Assembly: GCF_019264355.1 (NCBI RefSeq)
Contig: NZ_JAHVAH010000001.1
Coordinates: forward strand, 1,286,001-1,350,000
From: Sphingomicrobium clamense
GTDB lineage: Bacteria; Pseudomonadota; Alphaproteobacteria; Sphingomonadales; Sphingomonadaceae
Reading direction: 5' to 3'
Length of the DNA: 64,000 nt
Shown: piece by piece, positions 29,462 to 39,134 of the stretch
Numbering within the stretch: position 1 is the first letter of the stretch
Layout of the letters: each line of letters starts with the position of its first letter
The notes under the pieces: model-generated
Told to the model about the DNA's origin: nothing
Databases searched by the model: none
Seen by the model: the letters and a program-made list of their open reading frames with translations, nothing else
Made by a program: the position numbers and the translations under genes

Positions 29462-30532
29462 ATGGCAGCGCAGTTGAAAGTCGTGAAGTCGGACGGAGAC
29501 AAAGTGAATAGTGATCGCCAGAAGGCATTGGACGCCGCGCTAGCCCAGATCGACCGGGCGTTCGGCAAGGGCTCGGCCATGAAGCTGGGCAGCCGCGAGA
29601 AGATCGAGGTCGAAGCCATTTCCACCGGGAGCCTCGGGCTCGACATGGCGCTGGGCGTCGGCGGCCTGCCGCGCGGCCGCGTGATCGAGATTTACGGCCC
29701 CGAAAGCTCGGGCAAGACCACGCTCGCGCTCCACGCTATCGCCGAGGCGCAGAAGGAAGGCGGCACCGCTGCCTTCGTCGACGCCGAGCATGCGCTCGAT
29801 CCCGTCTACGCCAAGAAGCTGGGCGTCGACATTGACGAACTGATCGTGTCGCAGCCCGACACGGGCGAGCAGGCGCTCGAAATTACCGATACGCTGGTCC
29901 GTTCCAACGCGGTCGATGTGCTGGTGGTCGACTCGGTCGCGGCGCTGGTGCCGCGCGCGGAAATCGAGGGCGAGATGGGCGACAGCCATGTCGGTCTCCA
30001 GGCCCGCCTGATGAGCCAGGCGCTGCGCAAGCTGACCGGCTCGATCAACCGGTCCAAGACCACGGTCATCTTCATCAACCAGGTGCGCATGAAGATTGGC
30101 GTGATGTACGGCAATCCCGAAACCACGACCGGCGGTAACGCGCTCAAATTCTACGCCTCGGTCCGCCTCGACATCCGCCGCACGGGCGCGATCAAGGATC
30201 GCGACGAGATCGTCGGCAACGCAACCCGCGTGAAGGTCGTGAAGAACAAGGTCGCCCCGCCGTTCCGCCAAGTCGAATTCGACATCATGTATGGCGAAGG
30301 CGTCTCGAAGATGGGCGAAATCCTCGATCTCGGCGTCAAGGCCGGCCTCGTGGAGAAGTCGGGCAGCTGGTTCAGCTACGACTCGACCCGAATCGGCCAG
30401 GGACGCGAGAACGCCAAGACGTTCCTCAAGGAAAATCCCGAGATCGCGCAGCAGATCGAAGATGCGATCCGCGGTAAGACCGAGGAAGTCGAAGAAGCGA
30501 TGATGACCGGGCCCGAGCCCGAAGACGCCTGA
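29462..30532 (+). CDS. recA: Recombinase RecA
   Basis: RecA forms the filament for homologous recombination and triggers LexA self-cleavage. The 356-residue product has Walker [10 protein letters not shown] at 79-87, the MAW/L2 region around [21 protein letters not shown], and the usual acidic C-terminus ([13 protein letters not shown]). The ATG at 29462 is preceded by AAGGGGAC; the frame opens 24 bases earlier without a better site. A LexA box upstream and an intrinsic terminator downstream make it a self-contained SOS unit. Confidence 0.98.
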   Translation: MAAQLKVVKSDGDKVNSDRQKALDAALAQIDRAFGKGSAMKLGSREKIEVEAISTGSLGLDMALGVGGLPRGRVIEIYGPESSGKTTLALHAIAEAQKEGGTAAFVDAEHALDPVYAKKLGVDIDELIVSQPDTGEQALEITDTLVRSNAVDVLVVDSVAALVPRAEIEGEMGDSHVGLQARLMSQALRKLTGSINRSKTTVIFINQVRMKIGVMYGNPETTTGGNALKFYASVRLDIRRTGAIKDRDEIVGNATRVKVVKNKVAPPFRQVEFDIMYGEGVSKMGEILDLGVKAGLVEKSGSWFSYDSTRIGQGRENAKTFLKENPEIAQQIEDAIRGKTEEVEEAMMTGPEPEDA

Positions 30533-30569
30533 CGGCGTAGCGCCAAGTCCACTTGACGCATTTAACATC

Positions 30570-30601
30570 AAAGGGCGGTCCGGACGCGGGCCGCCCTTTT
30601 T
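30570..30601 (+). terminator. Intrinsic terminator of recA (shared with MFS gene)
   Basis: AAAGGGCGGTCC pairs with GGGCCGCCCTTT (one wobble) around a six-base loop and runs into TTTTT. The run of A bases on the other side could also end the convergent MFS transcript. Confidence 0.9.
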
Positions 30602-30605
30602 GCAT

Positions 30606-31853
30606 TCAGGCGCTCGCTTCGTCCTGCTCTTCGGGCGGCGTGTGGAACAGCCTCCCGCGTTCGGTCACCAGGACGATGGCCAGCGCCACCATACCGCACG
30701 CCGCGCTGGCGGCGATGAAGGGCAGCACGCTTCCGTCATAGGCCTGCCCGATCAGTGCGCCGATGCTCGCGCCGCCGATGGTGCCGATGGTCCCCTGCAC
30801 CGAGCTGGCGGTACCCGCGATCGGGGCCATGTTGGTCATCGCCAGCGTCCCGAAATTGGCGGCGCTGAAGGCAAACGCCGTCAGCGTCACCGCCATGAAG
30901 GCGATGAACGAGGTCAGCGTCGACCCGAACGCGACGTGCCATCCCAGATGCGCGACCGACGAAACGGCAAAGACGAGGATGCCTGTATGCCCGACCCGGC
31001 GCAGCCCGAAGCGAGTAACGATGCGGCTGTTTCCCCAGCTGGCAACGCCCATCGGCGCCGCGATCGCGGCAAAAACCCAACCGAGCGCTTCGGGCCGTTC
31101 GAACACCTGACCGAGAATTTGCTGGATCGAGGCGAGGTAGCCGATCAACACCGAGAAGACGAAGGTGAGGGCAAGCGTGTAGCCCATCGACAGACGGTCT
31201 TTCATCGCCCGCTTGCTCGCGCGCCAGATCGCCCCGGCATCGAGCGCGCGGCGCCATTCGGGGTGGAGCGTTTCAGGTAACCGGACCTGTCCCCACAAAA
31301 GGACGAACAGCCCCCACAGGCCGAGGAAAGCGAAGATCCAGCGCCAGCTGCCGACCTGCAGGATCGCGATGCCGACCGTGGGCGCGATGACCGGCACGAC
31401 CATGAACACCATGAAGGTGAGGCTCATGACCCGTGCCATCTCTTCCTTCTCGAACAGGTCGCGGACGATGGCGATGACCAGCACGCGGCTGACCGCGCCC
31501 GCCGCGCCCATCATGAAGCGACTGGCGACCAGCACGTCGAAGTCGCGCGCCAGTGCGCAGGCCATGGCGAACAGGAAGTAGAGCGCGACCCCCCATGCCA
31601 TTACCGGCTTGCGCCCGAAGCGGTCGGCAAGCGGGCCCCAGAGCATCTGGCTGAAGCCGAAGCCGAACGTGTAGGCGACGATCACCCATTGCCGCTGATT
31701 GTCGACCAGCGCGCCCAGATCGTCGCCGATCGCGGGCAGCGCGGGCAGCATCGCGTCGAGCGCGAAGGCATTGATCGCCATAAACGCGGCAAGCAGCGCG
31801 ACGATCTCGCGGGTGCTGGTTTCACGACGTACGGGAGGGGTGGGTGCGTCCAT
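30606..31853 (-). CDS. Bcr/CflA-type multidrug efflux MFS transporter
   Basis: This is a proton-coupled exporter of the DHA1 group. The 415-residue product is very hydrophobic, with about 12 membrane helices and the MFS motif A in GPLADRFGRKPV between helices 2 and 3. The helix 1 sequence AINAFALDAMLPALPAIGDDL is the typical Bcr/CflA start. I chose the ATG at 31853 (MDAPTPP); the open frame extends 51 bases further. It is convergent with recA and divergent from the M24 gene. The substrate cannot be read from the sequence. Confidence 0.85.
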   Translation of the reverse strand: MDAPTPPVRRETSTREIVALLAAFMAINAFALDAMLPALPAIGDDLGALVDNQRQWVIVAYTFGFGFSQMLWGPLADRFGRKPVMAWGVALYFLFAMACALARDFDVLVASRFMMGAAGAVSRVLVIAIVRDLFEKEEMARVMSLTFMVFMVVPVIAPTVGIAILQVGSWRWIFAFLGLWGLFVLLWGQVRLPETLHPEWRRALDAGAIWRASKRAMKDRLSMGYTLALTFVFSVLIGYLASIQQILGQVFERPEALGWVFAAIAAPMGVASWGNSRIVTRFGLRRVGHTGILVFAVSSVAHLGWHVAFGSTLTSFIAFMAVTLTAFAFSAANFGTLAMTNMAPIAGTASSVQGTIGTIGGASIGALIGQAYDGSVLPFIAASAACGMVALAIVLVTERGRLFHTPPEEQDEASA

Positions 31854-31918
31854 CGAAGCCTGCTGGCGCAAAGCCAAGTCACATGCAACAAGCGTCTCGA
31901 CCAACGAAGGGGAACACG

Positions 31919-33181
31919 ATGCACGTCAACAGGCGCGAATGGCTGGCCGGGGCAGGGGCCGGCATGATGGTCGCGACGAACGGGATCGCGTTTGTCGCGC
32001 CGACCGCGTCGGCGGGCGATAGCGCATTGCCGCCTCCCATCACCCGGCAAGAGCGCCTGGCGCGGATCGCCAAGGCGCAGGCGTTGATGGCCGAGCACGA
32101 CATCGGCGCGGTGCTGATCGAATCCGGGCCTAGTCTCGACTATTTTACCGGCGTGCGCTGGGGGCGGTCGGAGCGTCTTACCGGCACGGTCATTCCGGTC
32201 GAAGGCGATCCGATTATCGTCACGCCATTCTTCGAGAAGCCGTCGGTCGAGGAAAGCCTCGCCGTTCCCGCCGAGGTGCGGACGTGGCACGAAGATGTCG
32301 AGCCGCTCGGCGTCGTCGCCGATTTCCTGCACGAGAAGCGCCTCGCCGACCGCCCGATCGGCATGGAAGAGACCAACCGCTATTTCATCCACGACCGGCT
32401 CAAGGCCGAACTGCCCGGTGCCCGGGTCGTCAGCGCCAATCCGGTTGTGCGCGGGTGTCGCATGGTCAAGACTGCGTCCGAGCTAGCGCTGATGCAGGCG
32501 GCCAACGACATCACGCTGGCGTCGATCGGCGCGGTCATGGGCAAGGTGCGGCCGGGCATGTCCGAACGCGACGTCAGTGACATGCTCCGTGAGGAGCAAA
32601 TCAAGCGCGGTGGGAGCGGCCCCTGGGCGCTGGTCCTGTTCGGTGCAGCCGCGGCGCTGCCCCACGGCACCGGCAAGCCGCAGAAGCTCGAGGCCGGGCA
32701 GGTCGTGCTGGTCGATACGGGCTGCTCCGTCCACGGGTACCAATCCGACATCAGCCGGACTTGGGTGATGGGCACGCCAACTGCCAAACAACGCGAAGTC
32801 TGGAACCATATGGCCGAAGGGCAGCAGGTCGCGCGCCGCGCCTGCATCGTGGGCGCAACCTGTGGCAGCGTCGATGATGCGGTTCGGACTTATTACGAGA
32901 GCCTCGGATACGGGCCCGATTACGCGCTTCCCGGCCTCTCCCATCGCACCGGCCACGGGATCGGTATGCAGGGCCACGAACCCGTCAACCTCGTCCGCGG
33001 CGAGACCGAACCGCTGGCCCCCGGCATGTGCTTTTCCAACGAACCCGGCCTCTACTTGCCAGGCGAGTTCGGGATCCGTCTGGAAGACTGTTTTCACATG
33101 ACCGAAGGCGGGCCACGCTGGTTCACGATCCCGCCGACCAGCATCGACGAACCCCTCGGCCGATCGGGAGCAAGCGCATGA
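31919..33181 (+). CDS. M24-family Xaa-Pro peptidase, Tat-exported
   Basis: Members of this family cleave N-terminal Xaa-Pro bonds with a di-metal centre. The 420-residue product begins MHVNRREWLAGAG, a twin-arginine signal followed by a hydrophobic stretch and a TASAGD cleavage region, so folded export is expected. The creatinase-like N-terminal domain is followed by the pita-bread domain with all five metal ligands: two Asp in DTGCSVHGYQSDISR, His in HRTGHGIG, Glu in SNEPGLYLP and Glu in RLED. The stop overlaps the start of the GST gene. Confidence 0.9.
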   Translation: MHVNRREWLAGAGAGMMVATNGIAFVAPTASAGDSALPPPITRQERLARIAKAQALMAEHDIGAVLIESGPSLDYFTGVRWGRSERLTGTVIPVEGDPIIVTPFFEKPSVEESLAVPAEVRTWHEDVEPLGVVADFLHEKRLADRPIGMEETNRYFIHDRLKAELPGARVVSANPVVRGCRMVKTASELALMQAANDITLASIGAVMGKVRPGMSERDVSDMLREEQIKRGGSGPWALVLFGAAAALPHGTGKPQKLEAGQVVLVDTGCSVHGYQSDISRTWVMGTPTAKQREVWNHMAEGQQVARRACIVGATCGSVDDAVRTYYESLGYGPDYALPGLSHRTGHGIGMQGHEPVNLVRGETEPLAPGMCFSNEPGLYLPGEFGIRLEDCFHMTEGGPRWFTIPPTSIDEPLGRSGASA

Positions 33182-33795
33182 TTATCATCCACCATCTCAA
33201 CAACAGCCGTTCGCAGCGCCTGCTCTGGATGCTCGAGGAATTGCAGCTCGACTATGAGATCAAGCGCTACGAGCGCGAAAAGGACATGAGCGCGCCCGCA
33301 TCGCTGCGCGCCGTCCACCCGCTCGGCAAGTCCCCCGTGCTCGAGGAAGACGCGGTGACCTATGTCGAGAGCGGCGCGATCATGACGCACCTGGCAGACA
33401 AGCATGGTCGTTTCGGCCCGCCGGAAGACCCCGAGGGTGCGCGACGCTGGCACCAGTACATGCACTATGCCGAGGGTTCGCTCATGCCGCCCTTGTTCGG
33501 CAAACTGATCGTCATGAAGCTCGGCTTTCTGGGCATGCCCGCGCGAAAGCCTGTCCAGTCCCGGCTCGACGATCATTTCCGCTACCTCGACGACGAGCTT
33601 TCAGGGCGCGCCTGGTTCTGCGGAGATGAGCTGACCGCAGCCGACATTATGATGAGCTTCCCGCTGGAAGCCGCACAGGCACGCGCCGGGCTCGACGAGC
33701 GCTATCCCAACATTCTCGCCTGGCTGAAGCGCTGCCACGACCGCCCCGCCTACGCCCGCGCGCTCGAACGCGGTGGCGAATATGCCTATGCGTAG
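33178..33795 (+). CDS. Glutathione S-transferase family protein
   Basis: The 205-residue product has a thioredoxin-fold N-terminal domain (IIIHHLNNSRSQRLLWMLEELQ, then HPLGKSPVLEEDAVTYVESGAI, with the glutathione-contacting P-V-L and E-S) and an all-helical C-terminal domain. The Ser near residue 10-12 is a plausible catalytic residue. The ATG overlaps the M24 stop, so the two are coupled. Substrate is unknown. Confidence 0.88.
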   Translation: MIIIHHLNNSRSQRLLWMLEELQLDYEIKRYEREKDMSAPASLRAVHPLGKSPVLEEDAVTYVESGAIMTHLADKHGRFGPPEDPEGARRWHQYMHYAEGSLMPPLFGKLIVMKLGFLGMPARKPVQSRLDDHFRYLDDELSGRAWFCGDELTAADIMMSFPLEAAQARAGLDERYPNILAWLKRCHDRPAYARALERGGEYAYA

Positions 33796-33852
33796 TTGAC
33801 GCGGGCGGCTTGGCCCGCAACAGCTAGGCGCGCAACCAAGGGGAGGGACTGA

Positions 33853-35172
33853 ATGGACGTCGCGACGAAGAAAGAGGGCATCCCGCTGTGGGGCCAGATG
33901 GCGATCGGCTTTGCCATCGGGCTTGCCTTCGGTCTCTACGCGAACCTGGCCGCCGAGGGCGCCGCGTGGGTCGAATTCCTGCGCACCTATATTACCGGCC
34001 CGATCGGCACGATCTTCCTCCGCCTGCTCTTCATGCTCGTTATCCCGCTGCTCTTCTCGGCGCTGGTCGTCGGGGTCGCGGAGATGGGCGATGCCCGCTC
34101 TCTCAAGCGCGTGGGCCTGAAGACGCTCGCCTTCACGGTCATCGTCTCGGGTATTGCGGTGGTGCTGGCGCTCACCGTCACCAACCTCTTCAAGCCGGGC
34201 GCCGGCGTCGACCGCGCGCTCGCCGACCAGCTGCTGGCCGATGCGGCAGAAGGTGCCGGCGCGATCATCCAGCGCAATGCCGAACAGCCCTCGGGCATCG
34301 ATGCGCTGATCAACATCATCCCTTCCAACGTCATCACCGCGATGAGCGCCAACGACATCCTCGCGGTCATGTTCTTCGCGCTGATGTTCGGCATCGGACT
34401 GCTGTTTACCGACACCAAGGCCGCCGATCACCTGCAGAAGGGGATCGAGGGTATTTTCCACGTTGCGATGAAGCTGATCATGTGGGTCATCCGCCTCGCA
34501 CCGATCGCCATTGCCTGCTTCATGTTCAACCTTGCCAGCGTGTTCGGATGGGACGTCCTCATCCGCCTCGGCGCCTATGCCGGGGTCGTGCTGCTGGCGC
34601 TCGGCGTACACATGTTCATCGTCTATCCGATCGTCCTGCGCGTCGCAGGCGGGGTCAGCCCGATCTGGTTCTTCAAGAACGTCAAGGAGGCCATGCTGAT
34701 GGCCTTTTCGACCGCCAGCTCGAACGCCACGCTGCCCTACGCGCTCAAGGTCGCCGACGAGAACTTGAAGCTCCCGCGTGCGCCCGCGCGCTTCGTGCTG
34801 ACCATCGGCGCGACCGCCAACCAAAACGGCACCGCGATTTTCGAGGGCGTGACCGTCCTCTTCCTCGCGCAATTCTTCGGGGTCGAGCTGTCGATCGGCC
34901 AGCAGGTCGTGGTGCTTCTCATGTGCATTCTCGGCGGTATCGGCACGGCGGGCGTCCCCGCGGGCTCGCTCCCGGTCGTGGCACTTATCTTGGCGATGGT
35001 CGGCGTGCCGCCCGAAGGCATCGGCATCGTGCTGGGCGTCGATCGCTTCCTCGACATGTGCCGCACCACGCTCAACGTGACGGGCGATCTTGCCTGCGCG
35101 ACCGTGGTTAGCCGCGGCGAGGGCGATGACGAGGTTGCCCAGGGCGAGATCCCCGAACCGCAACCAGCCTAG
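33853..35172 (+). CDS. Dicarboxylate/amino acid:cation symporter (DAACS family)
   Basis: This importer moves C4-dicarboxylates or glutamate with sodium or protons. The 439-residue product has eight or so membrane helices and the family's re-entrant loop signatures: SSNATLPYALK, NQNGTAIFEG, GIGTAGVPAG and DRFLDMCRTTLNVTGD. GGGAGGG precedes the ATG. Its stop overlaps the GTG start of the next gene. Specificity (glutamate, succinate or other) is not decided. Confidence 0.9.
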   Translation: MDVATKKEGIPLWGQMAIGFAIGLAFGLYANLAAEGAAWVEFLRTYITGPIGTIFLRLLFMLVIPLLFSALVVGVAEMGDARSLKRVGLKTLAFTVIVSGIAVVLALTVTNLFKPGAGVDRALADQLLADAAEGAGAIIQRNAEQPSGIDALINIIPSNVITAMSANDILAVMFFALMFGIGLLFTDTKAADHLQKGIEGIFHVAMKLIMWVIRLAPIAIACFMFNLASVFGWDVLIRLGAYAGVVLLALGVHMFIVYPIVLRVAGGVSPIWFFKNVKEAMLMAFSTASSNATLPYALKVADENLKLPRAPARFVLTIGATANQNGTAIFEGVTVLFLAQFFGVELSIGQQVVVLLMCILGGIGTAGVPAGSLPVVALILAMVGVPPEGIGIVLGVDRFLDMCRTTLNVTGDLACATVVSRGEGDDEVAQGEIPEPQPA

Positions 35173-35963
35173 TGCACAGCCTCGACGACCTACCGGATCG
35201 CTACACGACCGTCCTGTGCGACGTGTGGGGCGTCATCCACGATGGTGGCGAGATGTATCCGGGCGTTCGCTCGCGCTTCCGGCGCTGGAAGGACGAAGGG
35301 CGGCGCGTCGTCATCCTGACCAACGCCCCGCGCCCCGCCGACCGGGTCGAGCGGGAGCTGCAGCGGCTCGGTCTCGATCCCTCGCTATGGCATGCGCTGA
35401 CGAGCAGCGGGCAGGCGGGCATCGAGGCGCTGACCCATCCCCCGCGCGCGGTCGGCTTTTGCGGGACAAAGTGGGACTTCGAGGACATGGAAGCGCATGG
35501 CGTTCGCTTCGCTGCCGCGCAGGAGCCGCATGACGAAATCTGCATGACCGGGCTCGACGAGTATCGCTCCACGGTTGCCGAATATGAAGCCGACCTCGCG
35601 GCGTGGCACGAGCGCGGCATGCTCATCCACTGTCTCAATCCCGACCGGATCGTCGAGCATCGCGGCGACATGGTGGTATGCGCGGGCGCGCTTGCCGACC
35701 GTTACGAGGAAATGGGCGGCGAGGTGCGCTGGTACGGAAAGCCCGAAACGCCGATGTTCGAGCATGCGCTCAAGCTCGCCGGCGATCCGCCGCGCGAAAG
35801 TGTTATCATGGTGGGCGATGGCCCCGCGACCGACATGGTCGGCGCCAAGCGCATCGGCGTCGATGGTGTGCTGGTCCGCGCGGGCGTTTCCGGACGCGGC
35901 GAGATCGAATGGGACGCCGAGCTTGGCGACTGGCGCCCCATCATGATCGTCCCGGGTCTCTAG
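35172..35963 (+). CDS. HAD-superfamily hydrolase (TIGR01459-like)
   Basis: The 263-residue product is a class IIA HAD phosphatase. The nucleophile Asp17 lies in CDVWGVIHDG, the second motif in VVILTNAPRP, a Lys in WYGKPE, and the last motif in MVGDGPATDMVGAKRIG. The DVWG form (Trp instead of Asp two residues after the nucleophile) fits the TIGR01459 group. The start is GTG at 35172, overlapping the symporter stop. It is convergent with the EF-G-like gene with a 4-base overlap. The substrate is unknown. Confidence 0.82.
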   Translation: MHSLDDLPDRYTTVLCDVWGVIHDGGEMYPGVRSRFRRWKDEGRRVVILTNAPRPADRVERELQRLGLDPSLWHALTSSGQAGIEALTHPPRAVGFCGTKWDFEDMEAHGVRFAAAQEPHDEICMTGLDEYRSTVAEYEADLAAWHERGMLIHCLNPDRIVEHRGDMVVCAGALADRYEEMGGEVRWYGKPETPMFEHALKLAGDPPRESVIMVGDGPATDMVGAKRIGVDGVLVRAGVSGRGEIEWDAELGDWRPIMIVPGL

Positions 35964-38008
35964 GCCGTCTCTTCCTCATGTTCGCGCGCGACGATCTTGT
36001 CGGCGAGGCTGCCGTTGAGTTCGGCGAGATGGTCGTACTTTGCCTCATAGGTCGCCAGCCCCTGGCTCAGCGCGCGTAACTCGGCCTCCAGCCCGTCCAG
36101 CTCGGCAGTGGGCAACATCATGTCGATGCGGTCCCATCCATCCCAGCCATCGCGCGGGACCATGCCGAGCATCTGGCCGCGTCGGCTCGCCAGCGCGCTC
36201 GAGACCTTGCTCGAAGCGCTGTTGGGGCAGACGACGGTCAGCTGGTGCATCGGTTCGAGTAGATGCGGACTGGCCTTTTGCAGCGCTTCCTGCATCGCGA
36301 TCCGGCCTGCCGTCTTGAAGGCGAGTTCGGAGCTGTCGACGCTGTGATAGCTGCCGTCGAGCAACGTCACCGCGACGTCGACCACCGGGAACCCTAATGG
36401 TCCCTTGAGCATCGCTTCCTTCACCCCCGCTTCGACCGCGGGGATATATTGCTTGGGAACGTTTCCGCCTTTGACCTTCTCGTCGAACTGGAAGCCCGAG
36501 CCGCGCGGGAGGGGGGCGATACGGATGACCACGTCGCCATATTGCCCGTGACCGCCCGACTGCTTCTTGTGCCGACCGCGCACCTCGGCGGGTTTGCGAA
36601 TACTCTCGCGATAGGCGATCTGCGGACGCTTGGAATTGACCTTCACGCCGAACCGGTTTTCCAGCCGCTGGAGGGCGGTGCGGACATGATCGTCCGACAC
36701 GCCGGTGAGGCGAATTTCATGCCCGTCCTGTTCCACGCCGAGTCCGGCATCCTCCTCGACCACACGCGCCAGCGCGCTGGTCAGGCGGACATCGTCCTTG
36801 CGATCGACCGGTTCGATCGCGAGCGCGGCATTCTTGGCGGGGAACTCGATATCGATGGAGGGCGGGAGCTTGCCCTCGCTGCCGATCCATTCGCCTGCCC
36901 GCCAGCCTTCGGTCTTGGCGACGGCGATGATTTGTCCGGGTGCCGCCGACCCGACCTTGTCGGTCTTTTCGCCCTGCACCGTCAGGATCGCGCCGACCTT
37001 GATCGGCTTGCCGCGCGCGTTCGCGAGTTCGTCGCCTTCGCTGAAGCTGCCATCGCCCAAGGCCCGCGCATACATGACGCGGCCGACGGCGCTCCCGTTG
37101 GTGACCTTGAAGCCATAGAGGGCAGGGGCCTCGACCCCGAGCCGAACTTCGGTGGCTTCGCGCGTCGGCCCGTCATGCCGGAGCGCCTTGAGCAGGCGGC
37201 GCACGCCCCACTCGCCTGTCGCCGATCCGAACAGCACCGACACGCCCAGATTGTCCTCGGTCTCGTGGTGCAGGTCGGCGAAGATTCGACTCTCTTCGGG
37301 CGTTTCGTCCATCAGCAGCTGTTCGAGCAGCGTATCGTCATGGTCGGCCAGTTGTTCGAGCATGTGCGTACGCGCATCCTGCTCGTCCGCCTTGAGATCA
37401 TCGGGGATGTCGACCTGGCTGGAGGCCTTGCCGAGCTGATATTCGAAGGCGCGTTCCAGCGCGAGGTCGACGAAGCCAGTCACCTGGTCGCCATCCATGA
37501 TCGGCAATTGCCGCGCGATCAGCGGCGATACGCTCAGCGGCTGCAAAGCTTCGAGAATCTCCTGGATCGGACCGTGCGCATTGTCGATCCGGTTGACGAA
37601 GATGATATGCGGGACGCCCTGCTCGTCGAGCATGCGTAGCGCAGGAGCCGCGAGCGGTGCGCGCGCAGGGTCCGGATCGACGACCGCGATCGCGAGGTCG
37701 GCGACGGTCACCGCGCGGGTGGCGTCGGCGGAAAAACCCGTCGTCCCGGGTGCATCGACGATGCTAAAGTCGTCACCCAAATAGTTGAAGTGCATGAGGT
37801 TCAGTTCGGTCGATCCGCCGCGTGCCCGCGCCTCGGGGCTGCTGTCGCCCACGGTGTTGCCATCGTCGATCTTACCGAGGCGATTGGTTTCGCCGGCTGC
37901 GTGCAGCAGCGCCTCGGCCAGGCTGGTCTTACCCGAACCGGCTGGCCCGACGAGCGCGATCAAGCGATGGCCAGCTTGAGCGCCGGCGGTGGGTTTCCTG
38001 TCTGACAT
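35960..38008 (-). CDS. Elongation factor G-like GTPase
   Basis: The 682-residue product follows the EF-G domain plan (G domain, then beta-barrel and RRM-like domains; RESIRKPAEVRGRHKKQSGGHGQYGDV marks domain IV in two parts). G1 is GPAGSGKT at 21-28 and G4 is NRID at 139-142. G3 reads DAPGT at 85-89, where canonical EF-G has DTPGH, so the catalytic His is replaced by Thr. The switch I stretch (EARARGGST) also differs from the usual ERGIT. It is therefore an EF-G paralogue, and I do not call it fusA. Confidence 0.85.
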   Translation of the reverse strand: MSDRKPTAGAQAGHRLIALVGPAGSGKTSLAEALLHAAGETNRLGKIDDGNTVGDSSPEARARGGSTELNLMHFNYLGDDFSIVDAPGTTGFSADATRAVTVADLAIAVVDPDPARAPLAAPALRMLDEQGVPHIIFVNRIDNAHGPIQEILEALQPLSVSPLIARQLPIMDGDQVTGFVDLALERAFEYQLGKASSQVDIPDDLKADEQDARTHMLEQLADHDDTLLEQLLMDETPEESRIFADLHHETEDNLGVSVLFGSATGEWGVRRLLKALRHDGPTREATEVRLGVEAPALYGFKVTNGSAVGRVMYARALGDGSFSEGDELANARGKPIKVGAILTVQGEKTDKVGSAAPGQIIAVAKTEGWRAGEWIGSEGKLPPSIDIEFPAKNAALAIEPVDRKDDVRLTSALARVVEEDAGLGVEQDGHEIRLTGVSDDHVRTALQRLENRFGVKVNSKRPQIAYRESIRKPAEVRGRHKKQSGGHGQYGDVVIRIAPLPRGSGFQFDEKVKGGNVPKQYIPAVEAGVKEAMLKGPLGFPVVDVAVTLLDGSYHSVDSSELAFKTAGRIAMQEALQKASPHLLEPMHQLTVVCPNSASSKVSSALASRRGQMLGMVPRDGWDGWDRIDMMLPTAELDGLEAELRALSQGLATYEAKYDHLAELNGSLADKIVAREHEEETA

Positions 38009-38063
38009 GGTGTGAGATCTCCCTGCTCCGTGTGGGCACGAAGCGCGGGAGTCGCGGGTCGAA

Positions 38064-38083
38064 GAAGCGCGGCTCGGCGCTTC
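38064..38083. repeat. Perfect 7-bp hairpin between rpoH and the EF-G-like gene
   Basis: GAAGCGC and GCGCTTC flank a six-base loop in the 141-base gap. No T-run follows on either strand. It could be part of a weak terminator for rpoH or a leader structure of the downstream gene. Confidence 0.4.
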
Positions 38084-38149
38084 GGCAAAGACGGCAGGGT
38101 CTGCCTCCCCGGCCCTTTTGGCAAGGGGTGCGAGGCAAATTTTTTGGGT

Positions 38150-39067
38150 TTAGTCGTCGCTTGGCGGCAGCAGCCGCTGCTCCTCGGCCATCTTGACCAG
38201 CGCGGCCTGCAATTTCTCGAAGGCACGGACCTCGATCTGGCGAATGCGCTCGCGGCTCACGCCATAGACCTGGCTAAGGTCTTCCAGCGTCTTGGGGTCT
38301 TCCGAAAGGCGACGCTCGGTCAGGATATGCTTCTCGCGATCGTTTAACGCATCCATCGCCGCCATCAGCAGCTCGTGACGAACCTGCGCTTCCTCATTGT
38401 CGGCGATGATCTCGTCCTGCAGCGGTTCGTCCGCCTCGAGCAGGTCCATCCACTGGCTTTCGCCCTCACCGTCGGCTGCGCGCAGCGGCGAATTTAGCGA
38501 GCTGTCGCCACCGCGCGCCATGCGGCGGTTCATCGAGATGACGTCGGCTTCGGAAACGCCCAGCTCGGTCGCGATCTTGGTGACGTCCTCGGGCTTGAGG
38601 TCGCCCTCTTCGAAGGCTTCGATCTGGTTCTTCATCCGGCGCAGGTTGAAGAACAGCTTCTTCTGCGCGGCGGTGGTGCCCATCTTCACGAGGCTCCACG
38701 AGCGCAGGATAAATTCCTGAATCGAAGCACGGATCCACCACATGGCGTAGGTGGCCAAACGGAAGCCGCGTTCGGGCTCGAACTTCTTCACGCCCTGCAT
38801 CAGGCCGATATTGCCTTCGGAAATGAGTTCGGAAACGGGCAGGCCATAGCCGCGATAACCCATCGCGATCTTGGCGACGAGGCGCAGGTGCGAATTGACC
38901 AGCTGCGCGGCGGCGTCAGTGTCCCCATGCTCCTTCCAGCGCGTGGCGAGCATATATTCTTCCTCTGGCGAGAGGATAGGGAACTTCTTGATCTCCGCCA
39001 GATAGCGGTTGAGCCCGTCCTCACCCCCGGTTGCGGGGATCGAGAGGGCTCCCTTGGCCTTTGCCAT
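38150..39067 (-). CDS. rpoH: RNA polymerase sigma-32 factor RpoH
   Basis: RpoH directs transcription of heat-shock genes. The 305-residue product has sigma regions 2 (LISEGNIGLMQGVKKFEPERGF, LATYAMWWIRASIQEFI) and 4.2 (LEDLSQVYGVSRERIRQIEVRAF). The QKKLFFNLRR stretch at 135-144 is the RpoH box that separates sigma-32 from sigma-70. The ATG at 39067 has AAGGAG upstream. It lies 67 bases after rluD, probably with its own promoter. Confidence 0.96.
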   Translation of the reverse strand: MAKAKGALSIPATGGEDGLNRYLAEIKKFPILSPEEEYMLATRWKEHGDTDAAAQLVNSHLRLVAKIAMGYRGYGLPVSELISEGNIGLMQGVKKFEPERGFRLATYAMWWIRASIQEFILRSWSLVKMGTTAAQKKLFFNLRRMKNQIEAFEEGDLKPEDVTKIATELGVSEADVISMNRRMARGGDSSLNSPLRAADGEGESQWMDLLEADEPLQDEIIADNEEAQVRHELLMAAMDALNDREKHILTERRLSEDPKTLEDLSQVYGVSRERIRQIEVRAFEKLQAALVKMAEEQRLLPPSDD

Positions 39068-39134
39068 TTGGTCTCCTTTGCTCCCCATGCGGCGAAGGGG
39101 AGAATTGCGGTCGGCCTTCATAGCCGCCTAAGTC

